A program made the position numbers and the translations under genes. Below are positions 28,843-35,313 of a stretch of DNA of 51,379 nucleotides, in pieces. The DNA is from an uncultured Pelagibacteraceae bacterium (GTDB lineage Bacteria > Pseudomonadota > Alphaproteobacteria > Pelagibacterales > Pelagibacteraceae), in NCBI GenBank assembly GCA_902634455.1, contig CACPKQ010000008.1, forward strand, positions 1 to 51,379, read 5' to 3'. Below the pieces are notes generated by a model that made no database searches, was not told where the DNA came from, and saw nothing but the letters and a program-made list of their open reading frames with translations. Every line of letters starts with the position of its first letter. The first letter of the stretch is position 1.

Positions 28843-30948
28843 ATGTTAAAAATTGCTACCATACTACCTTACAAGGAAAATTATACTTTCAGTAAAGCTG
28901 CTGCTGCATCTTTGTGGGTTTCAGATTTTTTTAAATATTCTAAATACAAAAAAAACAATTACATATATGGTAGCACCGATAGTAAAGACTATTTAACTAA
29001 AAATTATGTAAATATAGATTTAAAAAAAAAAAATAAACTATTTAGTACTACGGCTGTTTATTGCGATAGTTTAATTAAAAAAATTAATAACAAAAATTTC
29101 GATATTATTGAAATTCATAATAGACCTTTAGTATTTTTATATCTAAAAAAAAATTTAAAGTGTAAGTATATTATATACTTTCATAATGATCCTTTATCAA
29201 TGAAAGGGTCAAAAAAAATTAATGAAAGAATTCGTTTACTTAATGAAACTGATAAAATAGTTTTTGTAAGTAAATGGGTTCAAAAACGTTTTTTTATAGG
29301 TATTGATAAAAGGCTTATAAATAAAACTGAAGTAGTTTATCCAAGTATTAATATCGATAAAAAAAGAATTAAAAAAACAAAAAGAATTGTTTTTGTTGGT
29401 AAACTTAATCCTTCTAAAGGCTATGACATATACAGAGACGCAATAATTAAAATTTTAAATGAATTTAAAAACTGGAAAGCTTTTTCAATAGGTGATGAAA
29501 GTAGAAATAAACCAACAATTAATCATAAAAACCATTTTGAAATAGGTTATTTAAAACACAAAATTGTATTGAATTTTTTAAAAGGATCTCAGATAGCCGT
29601 TGTTCCTTCAAGATGGGAAGAGCCATTTGGTAGAACGGCACTAGAGGCATCTTCAAGAGGATGTGCAACAATTATATCGAATAGGGGGGGTCTGCTAGAA
29701 ACTACTGATCACTGTATAATATTAGAAAATATTAACAGTAATGAATTGTATAGTCAGATTAAAAAATTAATTGTTAATAAAAAATTAAGAAATAAATTAC
29801 AAAATGATGGATCAAAATATGTTAAGCATATAACTAAAGAAAATTCAGATCTTATAGATCAAATAAGAAGTGAGCTAATTGACATATTTAAAATTAATTT
29901 TAATAAAAATAATTTAAAAATTATGAATATTTATAATGTTGGTCAAAAACTTGACCATCGTCTTTATAATATTTCTATAGGAAAAAAATTCACTAATGGT
30001 TTTATAAGAAATGGCAATGATGTTATAGAAATTAGTGATAGAGATTTTGTTAAACAAAATAGAGGTTTTAATTTTGTTAATACAACTGAAAAATTTCAAA
30101 AATACTTAATATCTACTTTTAAAAATTATCATCCAAATTTAGTTTTTTTTGGACATACTAACAATATTTACTTAGATACCTTAGACCAGTTTAAAAATAT
30201 AAATAAAAATGTAGTAATTTCTCAGTGGAATGAAGATCCAATGATGGCAAGTCTTAAAGACTCAAAATCAAATATCGAAAAAATTACATATTATAACAAT
30301 TATGTTGATCATAATTTTATAACTACAGATCCATCTGTTTTAAAAAATCAGAAAAAAAAGTTAAAAAATACAAAATTTCTTTTTATACCTGTTGATAAAA
30401 ATATTGAAAGTTACAATGTTTATGATCTAAATCCACGAAAAGATCTATTTTATGCAATGAGTCATGGTGTAAATAGAGCAAAATTAAAATCAGGAAAAAG
30501 TGATAGCAGGATTTTTTTTCTTAATAGATTAATTGAAAGAATGAATAATATTAATTATGACTTTTATGGCTTTGAAAATAAAGAGCCAATTTGGGGAAAT
30601 GATTTTTATACAGCTTTAATTAACTCAAAAATGGGTTTAAATCTAAGTAGAGGAAATCCAACAAAATATTATTCTAGTAACAGAATAGCATCCTTAATGG
30701 GAAATGGTTTGCTTACATTTATCGATAAAAGAACTTCATTTGATGATATTTTTAATAAAGATGAAATAATATTTTATACAAGTATAAGAGAATTAGCAGA
30801 AAAAATATCATTTTATAAAGTTAATCATAAACAAAGGAGAAAAATTGCTAGGAAAGGTCAAATAAAATATTTTAAATTATTTAATGAAAAAAGAATTACT
30901 AAGTACATTATAGAAAATTCTTTCAATAAAAAAATTTCATTATTTTAA
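28843..30948 (+). CDS. Two-domain glycosyltransferase (GT4-like plus CgeB-like)
   Basis: The 701-residue protein appears to be a fusion of two transferases. Residues 1-350 form a GT-B enzyme of the GT4 type: FVGKLNPSKGYDIYRDAI starts the nucleotide-sugar domain, and WEEPFGRTALEASSRGCATI carries the EX7E motif. The second half starts near MNIYNVGQKLDHRLYN (residue 361, an internal ATG at 29923). It contains QWNEDPM, AMSHGVNRAKLK, NLSRGNPTKYYSSNRIASLM and GNGLLTFIDK, resembling CgeB/GT1-like domains. It probably assembles surface polysaccharide or LPS. Sugar donors are unknown. It is the first gene of the surface-sugar block. Confidence 0.8.
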   Translation: MLKIATILPYKENYTFSKAAAASLWVSDFFKYSKYKKNNYIYGSTDSKDYLTKNYVNIDLKKKNKLFSTTAVYCDSLIKKINNKNFDIIEIHNRPLVFLYLKKNLKCKYIIYFHNDPLSMKGSKKINERIRLLNETDKIVFVSKWVQKRFFIGIDKRLINKTEVVYPSINIDKKRIKKTKRIVFVGKLNPSKGYDIYRDAIIKILNEFKNWKAFSIGDESRNKPTINHKNHFEIGYLKHKIVLNFLKGSQIAVVPSRWEEPFGRTALEASSRGCATIISNRGGLLETTDHCIILENINSNELYSQIKKLIVNKKLRNKLQNDGSKYVKHITKENSDLIDQIRSELIDIFKINFNKNNLKIMNIYNVGQKLDHRLYNISIGKKFTNGFIRNGNDVIEISDRDFVKQNRGFNFVNTTEKFQKYLISTFKNYHPNLVFFGHTNNIYLDTLDQFKNINKNVVISQWNEDPMMASLKDSKSNIEKITYYNNYVDHNFITTDPSVLKNQKKKLKNTKFLFIPVDKNIESYNVYDLNPRKDLFYAMSHGVNRAKLKSGKSDSRIFFLNRLIERMNNINYDFYGFENKEPIWGNDFYTALINSKMGLNLSRGNPTKYYSSNRIASLMGNGLLTFIDKRTSFDDIFNKDEIIFYTSIRELAEKISFYKVNHKQRRKIARKGQIKYFKLFNEKRITKYIIENSFNKKISLF

Positions 30949-30974
30949 ACAGAAAATAATTAATTGCTTAAAAT

Positions 30975-32009
30975 ATGAAAAGTAATAAAAGTCATATAGT
31001 AATATTAAAAAATGATGCTGTGGGAGATTTGGTTCATAGCTTGCCTGCAATTTACAGCATAGTCAACAATGATAAAGTTACAAAGATAACCTTATTTTTA
31101 TCTAAACAAAGCAAAGGATTTAATTTTTTTTTCGACAATAAAAAAATAAATATTAAAATAATTAACAATAATTTAACTATTTTAGAAAAAGTTAAATTAT
31201 TCATTTTTTTTATTCTTAACCAAATAGATAAAGTTTTTATTTTAGCTCCAAAAGAATATTTCTTTTATTTACCGTTCTTCTTTAGAAAAATTAAATTTTT
31301 TGCAATATGTATAAATAATATTAATAACTACAAAAGACCGAAAGAATTTTTAAGAAATTATCTTTTTAAATACAAAATCAACCATAGAGATGCTGTCTTT
31401 AAAAGACTACCATCGGCAGATCTGCAATTTTCACTATGCAATGAAAAAAATCTAGAAAAGAAAAATTTTAATTTCTCACCCCATATATCTACTAAATTAA
31501 AAGAAAAATTACCTTCAAATTATATTTATTTTCATGTTAAAAAAAAAATTACTGATGAATTAGGATGGGGTATAAATGAGTTAAAAAATCTATTCAATAA
31601 ATTTACTGATTTTTATCCAAAAGTTATATTAACAAAAGATAATGAGATTGATGAAAATAATTTAATCTTTAAACAAAATTTCAATTTCTTTGATTTAAAA
31701 ACATATGAATTTATTAATAATAAAAGCAAAGTCCTTTTTATAAACAATATTGAAGGAAAGGATCTTTATAATGTTATTAAGTTTTCAAAAAAGGTAGTTG
31801 CTTTCCACGGAATGATGACAAATCTTGGAAGTTTAGAATATAAACCAGTTATCGATTTGTTTTATTGTAAAATTAGTTCATGGAATGATTATCGAAACTA
31901 TAGAAACTCATTTTACGAATTTAAGCCTAAATATAAAGGTTATAATTTTATAATACCTAGTAAAGATATAAATAGAACTTTAAAAAAAATAACCTTTTTA
32001 CTTAAATGA
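30975..32009 (+). CDS. Glycosyltransferase family 9-like (heptosyltransferase-type)
   Basis: The 344-residue protein begins VILKNDAVGDLVHSLPAIYSI, the nucleotide-sugar/acceptor loop typical of GT9 ADP-heptose:LPS heptosyltransferases. Near the C-terminus VVAFHGMMTNLGSLEYKPVIDLF corresponds to the family's GPxSGxxHLA region but is quite altered, with FHG in place of GPD. LPS core or another surface glycan is therefore likely; heptose itself is not certain. It overlaps the next gene by four bases (ATGA). Confidence 0.72.
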   Translation: MKSNKSHIVILKNDAVGDLVHSLPAIYSIVNNDKVTKITLFLSKQSKGFNFFFDNKKINIKIINNNLTILEKVKLFIFFILNQIDKVFILAPKEYFFYLPFFFRKIKFFAICINNINNYKRPKEFLRNYLFKYKINHRDAVFKRLPSADLQFSLCNEKNLEKKNFNFSPHISTKLKEKLPSNYIYFHVKKKITDELGWGINELKNLFNKFTDFYPKVILTKDNEIDENNLIFKQNFNFFDLKTYEFINNKSKVLFINNIEGKDLYNVIKFSKKVVAFHGMMTNLGSLEYKPVIDLFYCKISSWNDYRNYRNSFYEFKPKYKGYNFIIPSKDINRTLKKITFLLK

Positions 32010-32902
32010 ATAAAAAAATAATTGTTAGAATTGCGGAAGGTATTGGAAATCAATTATTTATATATGCACATGCATATGCTTTATCTAGAAATCTTGGTTG
32101 TGATTTATTTGTAGATGATACATCTGGCTATCTTAAAAAAACTAATCAACTAAGATCATATCAACTAGATAAATTTAATATTGATATTTTATTATCTGAG
32201 CAAAAATATCGGTTTGACACTTTTGCTTCCAATTTAAAAAGAAATTTTTTAAAAAAAATTGATTTTTTTAAAAAAAATAAACTTTTTTTACTTGAAGCAA
32301 CAGATAAAAATAAACATACTCAATATAATAACACCAGTGCGATAAATTTTTCTGATTTATTATATGTTGAAGGTTATTTTGAGACTGAAAAATACTTTAA
32401 AAAATTTCAAAATAATTTAAAATCTATGTTTATTGTTAAAGACGAATATATTGATACTAATAATAAATTTTTTCACCTCCTAAATAATTCTAACTCAGTT
32501 TCTATTGCTATTAGGCAAAATCGATACTCTGAAAGAGGAGCAATTAATAATGAAAAATCACTAGAATTCACTAAAAATACCATAGATTATATTAATAAGG
32601 GTGTATCTTTTTTTAAAAAAAAAATTTCTAATCCAAAGTTTTTTATTTGGTCTAATGACTTTAAAAACCTAAATCAATATTTTAATGAAAGTGAATTTAC
32701 ATTTATTGAGAATCAAAATAATAAATCCTTAAATGATTTTAATCTTTTTAAATATTCAAAACATTTTATAGTAGGTCCAACTTCTTTTCATTGGTGGGGT
32801 GCATGGTTAAATGAAAATCCTTATAAAATTTGTTTAAGACCGTCTAACATAAATCCTTCAAATAATAAGGATTTTTGGCCAGATAGTTGGATTAAAATTT
32901 AG
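32006..32902 (+). CDS. Glycosyltransferase family 11-like (alpha-1,2-fucosyltransferase-type)
   Basis: The 298 residues match the GT11 layout: VRIAEGIGNQLFIYAHAYALS at the N-terminus, VEGYFETEKYF in the middle, and VGPTSFHWWGAWLNE near the C-terminus, the last being the clearest GT11 signature. The usual HxRRxD donor motif is replaced by AIRQNRY, keeping one Arg but losing the His and Asp, so the fucose specificity is doubtful. It likely adds a deoxyhexose or related sugar to a surface glycan. The stop overlaps the convergent integrase gene by four bases. Confidence 0.75.
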   Translation: MNKKIIVRIAEGIGNQLFIYAHAYALSRNLGCDLFVDDTSGYLKKTNQLRSYQLDKFNIDILLSEQKYRFDTFASNLKRNFLKKIDFFKKNKLFLLEATDKNKHTQYNNTSAINFSDLLYVEGYFETEKYFKKFQNNLKSMFIVKDEYIDTNNKFFHLLNNSNSVSIAIRQNRYSERGAINNEKSLEFTKNTIDYINKGVSFFKKKISNPKFFIWSNDFKNLNQYFNESEFTFIENQNNKSLNDFNLFKYSKHFIVGPTSFHWWGAWLNENPYKICLRPSNINPSNNKDFWPDSWIKI

Positions 32903-33852
32903 ATTTTAATTTTATTTAAAGCATTATTTTTAAATATATTTGCTTCTCTTATATATCTTCTAACCATTTGTGTTGTTTTGTGACCTGTCATTGCCATAAT
33001 ACTTCTTTCATCAGCTCCTGATTCAGCGGCAACTGTTGCAAAACCTGATCTTAAACTATGTCCTGAGTAATTCTTATTTTCTATACCCGCTAGATTCAAA
33101 TAATCTTTAATTATTAAAACTACTGACTGATCTGTTAATCTATTGTTTGTTAATACGGATCCTTTTGCAAATCGTCTAAAAATTGGACCAGATTTTATAT
33201 TTGATAACTCTATCCATCTTTTTAGGTTAATTACTGGACAGTATTTTTCATTTGTGAAGTAGGGTAGACCTTTTATCATTCCTTCGCCAAATTGATCTGT
33301 TTTTGACCTTTTGATAGTTATTTTAACACCCTCTGGAACGAATTCTAAGTCCTCATGATCAATTGATATTAATTCGGTTCTTCTAAATCCGCCTCCAAAA
33401 CCAACTAACAAAATTGTTTTGTCTCTAATTTTTTTTATTTCTTCTGCTTCTTGATCATCAATAACATTAATAATTGATTTTAAATGATTGATTAATATGG
33501 GTTTTTTTCCTTTTTGGATGCTTCCTTTAACCCTTCTAATACCCATTAAATTTTCTATAATTATAGGATGTTTGGTATCTAGATAATGCCCTTTAAGCCT
33601 ATGAATCATGCTTATTGATACTAATCTTCTTCGTAAAGTACTGATTTTTGAGCTTTTTGATAGATGGGTTAGGTAAAGAGATATTATTTTAGGTTCAGTT
33701 GGAAGGGAATCAAAGCCATGCTTTACACAAAAAGCCCCAAAATCTCTAAAATCTGACTTGTAAGCTCTTAAAGTGTTATTAGACTTAGAGCTTTTGAGGT
33801 TATTTAATGTTTCCTCATGAAGTGATTTTATGTCTGTAACAAGTTCATTCAT
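32899..33852 (-). CDS. Tyrosine recombinase / phage-type integrase
   Basis: This is a full-length 317-residue tyrosine recombinase. Residues 5-105 form the N-terminal SAM-like core-binding domain. The catalytic set is complete: Arg157 in GGFRRTELISID, Lys184 in the KRSKTDQ turn, His265 and Arg268 in SGHSLRSGF, His291 in MTGHKTTQ, and Tyr300 in RRYIREAN. It could be XerC/D-like or belong to a mobile island. No other phage genes are seen nearby. A near-perfect 14-base inverted repeat with a 7-base centre sits four bases before its start codon. Confidence 0.92.
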   Translation of the reverse strand: MNELVTDIKSLHEETLNNLKSSKSNNTLRAYKSDFRDFGAFCVKHGFDSLPTEPKIISLYLTHLSKSSKISTLRRRLVSISMIHRLKGHYLDTKHPIIIENLMGIRRVKGSIQKGKKPILINHLKSIINVIDDQEAEEIKKIRDKTILLVGFGGGFRRTELISIDHEDLEFVPEGVKITIKRSKTDQFGEGMIKGLPYFTNEKYCPVINLKRWIELSNIKSGPIFRRFAKGSVLTNNRLTDQSVVLIIKDYLNLAGIENKNYSGHSLRSGFATVAAESGADERSIMAMTGHKTTQMVRRYIREANIFKNNALNKIKI

Positions 33853-33855
33853 ATA

Positions 33856-33890
33856 ATTACTATTGATAACAATTAATTATCGATAGTAAT
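33856..33890. repeat. 14-7-14 inverted repeat before the integrase gene; possible recombination core site or operator
   Basis: ATTACTATTGATAA (33856-33869) and TTATCGATAGTAAT (33877-33890) are inverted copies with 13 of 14 positions matching, the odd pair being G-T in RNA. They flank a 7-base centre, CAATTAA. Two inverted 11-14 base arms around a 6-8 base spacer is the usual design of tyrosine recombinase core sites such as loxP, FRT and lambda core. An operator for autoregulation is the alternative. The repeat is seen directly; its role is inference. Confidence 0.6.
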
Positions 33891-33933
33891 ATATCAAGTG
33901 AATTTTAGTGTCAATATAATAAATTAGAAACTA

Positions 33934-34137
33934 ATGATTAAAAATTCTAAAGAACATTTAAAATCAGTTAACGAAAAGTATTTTCAGCATTTAAAAGCTG
34001 CATTTTTAATTGGTATAACAATGATAATTGGAGGATTTCAAGCAATATCACACGGTATATGCCCCGGAATATTGCAAAAATCAGCAAGTGATAAGATTAA
34101 AAAACTATATTTCATTATTTCGGGACGTACAAATTAA
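33934..34137 (+). CDS. DUF6356-like small membrane protein
   Basis: This 67-residue protein has a polar N-terminus (HLKSVNEKYFQHLKAAF), one transmembrane helix (LIGITMIIGGFQAISHGICP) and a short basic tail (GILQKSASDKIKKLY). The layout H-x2-S-V-x2-x-YFxH, with HGICPGIL after the helix and SxxxI, matches my memory of DUF6356, a small alphaproteobacterial family of unknown function. It is divergent from the integrase across the 14-7-14 repeat and overlaps the next small gene by one base (TAATG). Confidence 0.68.
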   Translation: MIKNSKEHLKSVNEKYFQHLKAAFLIGITMIIGGFQAISHGICPGILQKSASDKIKKLYFIISGRTN

Positions 34138-34301
34138 TGCCAAAATATATTCTTATTGGTTTAATAGTGGTAATAGGCACATTTGTGATTATGAATTATT
34201 GGCCTAAATTACATGATTACACTAAAAATAAGATAATTGCCTCTATATTTGGAATTATAGCAATAGGCTTTGTTGTTCTTATTAGCCTCTTAATATTTTA
34301 G
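34137..34301 (+). CDS. Small two-helix membrane protein (54 aa)
   Basis: The frame starts at the ATG that overlaps the previous stop (TAATG) and encodes 54 residues. One hydrophobic helix (YILIGLIVVIGTFVIM) is followed by a short loop (NYWPKLHDYTKNK) and a second helix (IIASIFGIIAIGFVVLISLL). Translational coupling to the DUF6356-like gene and a clean two-helix pattern argue that it is real. I recognise no family. Both ends of the protein are very short, so it is almost wholly embedded in the membrane. Confidence 0.6.
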   Translation: MPKYILIGLIVVIGTFVIMNYWPKLHDYTKNKIIASIFGIIAIGFVVLISLLIF

Positions 34302-34307
34302 TTTAAG

Positions 34308-34316
34308 TTATCCACA
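34308..34316 (+). promoter_or_regulatory. Single perfect DnaA-box-like 9-mer
   Basis: TTATCCACA matches the E. coli high-affinity DnaA box. It lies in the long gap before the structured RNA. No second box was seen nearby, and one 9-mer may be chance. Confidence 0.25.
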
Positions 34317-34394
34317 CTATTCTACCCTGTTAAAAACTTAATAAATTCAACAAAAAAGTGATACATACAACCTTTTTACTCTGATAATGTTGAA

Positions 34395-34581
34395 AATGAA
34401 TTAAGGGGCAACCCTTAACTGGCCGATTGGGGAAAAACCGAGAGGTTCAAGCCCAGGGGGCAGAAAGCTCTACAAAGCAGCGCTAAACATGTAGAGCGGA
34501 AGGCATGGCGGTAGCGCATACAACGACGTGCCAAAACTACTGTTCTTTGCACCGTTAAAAGTGCAAGGAAACAGTGTTTTT
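34395..34581 (+). ncRNA. Unidentified G+C-rich structured RNA
   Basis: About half of the bases from 34401 to 34532 are G or C, in a gap of otherwise very AT-rich DNA. Helices seen: TTAAGGG-GCAA-CCCTTAA (34401-34418, GNRA loop); AACC-GAGA-GGTT (34436-34447, GNRA loop) inside TGGG/CCCA (34428-34431/34452-34455); GCTCTACA/TGTAGAGC (34467-34474/34490-34497); and GGCAT/GTGCC (34502-34506/34528-34532). Loop bases GCGCTA (34480-34485) can pair with TAGCGC (34512-34517) as a kissing or pseudoknot contact. A strong terminator closes it. The 5' end is a guess based on GATAAT at 34383-34388. No motif of tmRNA, RNase P or SRP RNA is present. Confidence 0.7.
34539..34581 (+). terminator. Intrinsic terminator of the structured RNA
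   Basis: ACTGTTCTTTGCAC (34539-34552) pairs with GTGCAAGGAAACAGT (34561-34575), with one bulged A and one G-U, around an 8-base loop. It is followed directly by GTTTTT. The stem has 14 base pairs. It ends nine bases before the next gene's ATG, so it could end a small RNA or act as an attenuator for that gene. Confidence 0.85.
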
Positions 34582-34590
34582 ATCAGTTTA

Positions 34591-34866
34591 ATGATCATAA
34601 AAGGAACTAAGTTTCAAATAAAAGTCTGGAAATACCTTAAAACCATACCTAGAGGCAAAGTAAAAACTTATAAACAAGTAGCAATAGGTATAAATAGACC
34701 GAAATCTGCCCGTGCAGTAGCAAATGCATGTGCCAAAAACCCATACGCACCTAAAATACCTTGTCATAGGGTCGTTAGATCTGATGGAAAAATAGGTGGT
34801 TTCTCTGCACCTGGAGGAGTAAAAACTAAAAAAAAACTCCTTAAAAAAGAGGGTTTTTTGATCTAG
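34591..34866 (+). CDS. Single-domain methylguanine-DNA methyltransferase (Ogt/Ada C-terminal type)
   Basis: This 91-residue protein is only the DNA-binding and active-site domain of O6-alkylguanine-DNA alkyltransferases. Motifs in order are FQIKVWKYLKTIPRGKVKTY, SARAVANACAKNP (Arg finger region), the active-site IPCHRVV with acceptor Cys, and GKIGGFSAPGG. The N-terminal ribonuclease-H-like domain of Ogt/Ada is missing. The frame is open back to 34528, but that stretch is the terminator hairpin, so ATG 34591 is preferred. No Shine-Dalgarno is visible in the nine bases after the T-run. Confidence 0.85.
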   Translation: MIIKGTKFQIKVWKYLKTIPRGKVKTYKQVAIGINRPKSARAVANACAKNPYAPKIPCHRVVRSDGKIGGFSAPGGVKTKKKLLKKEGFLI

Positions 34867-35313
34867 AAATTAACAATATCAACACTTTTAGGTCATTTAC
34901 TTCGTATTAGTATGATATTTTGTTATTTCACCTTTCAGTTGCACTGTATATGAATATATCTCAAAATACACCCCTTCTATGGCCGTTTAAATGCTATATT
35001 CAATTTATGCAATACTAATATATTTTGCTATATCTATATTGCTTTTACTTCCATAAAATACTCATTTTTTTCTTATTTATAGCTGATAGCAATTTTATTT
35101 TTTTACAAATTTGAACTGGCGTCCTTTTAATAGCCAAAAAGCCCCATTTTAAGGGCTTTTTTTTTAATATTTATTTATTATTAATTATAATCATTTATTT
35201 GATATTTTTAGGAATGTATTTTAGTTACTTAATGTGATACATTAAATAATTAAAATTAGTTAATAAATACAGTTATATATATAATAAAATTAATGTACTA
35301 GTTTAAGAGTATA
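34867..35313. other. 447-base intergenic region, AT-rich
   Basis: I see no convincing gene here. It is strongly AT-rich with many short TA repeats. Two stretches, GTATTAGTATGATATTTTG at 34904 and AATACTAATATATTTTG at 35010, resemble each other imperfectly. A small GGC...GCC hairpin (about 35118-35135) and an intrinsic terminator (35137-35165) lie in the right part. In a genome where most gaps are under 40 bases, such a space may hide a small RNA or decayed DNA. Confidence 0.5.
35137..35165 (+). terminator. Intrinsic terminator, probably bidirectional
   Basis: AAAAGCCC (35137-35144) and GGGCTTTT (35153-35160) form an 8-bp stem around an 8-base loop, followed by five further T residues. On the minus strand the same hairpin is followed by a shorter T-run, so it could also end the minus-strand series finishing with the EamA gene at 35314. 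Confidence 0.8.

Noticed and set aside
34395-34581. tmRNA, RNase P RNA or SRP RNA as identity of the structured RNA
   Set aside because: No GATTCGAC block or tag frame of tmRNA on either strand, no GAGGAAAGTCCGG of RNase P, and no GGAAGGAAGCAG-type SRP tip were found. 6S RNA is not supported because the ends do not form one long closing stem.
34528-34590. Upstream extension of the methyltransferase frame
   Set aside because: The 21 extra residues are encoded by the terminator hairpin and T-run and do not resemble family sequence.
34302-35313. Chromosome replication origin
   Set aside because: Only one DnaA box and no dnaA, hemE, gidB or parA genes nearby; AT-richness alone is not informative in this genome.
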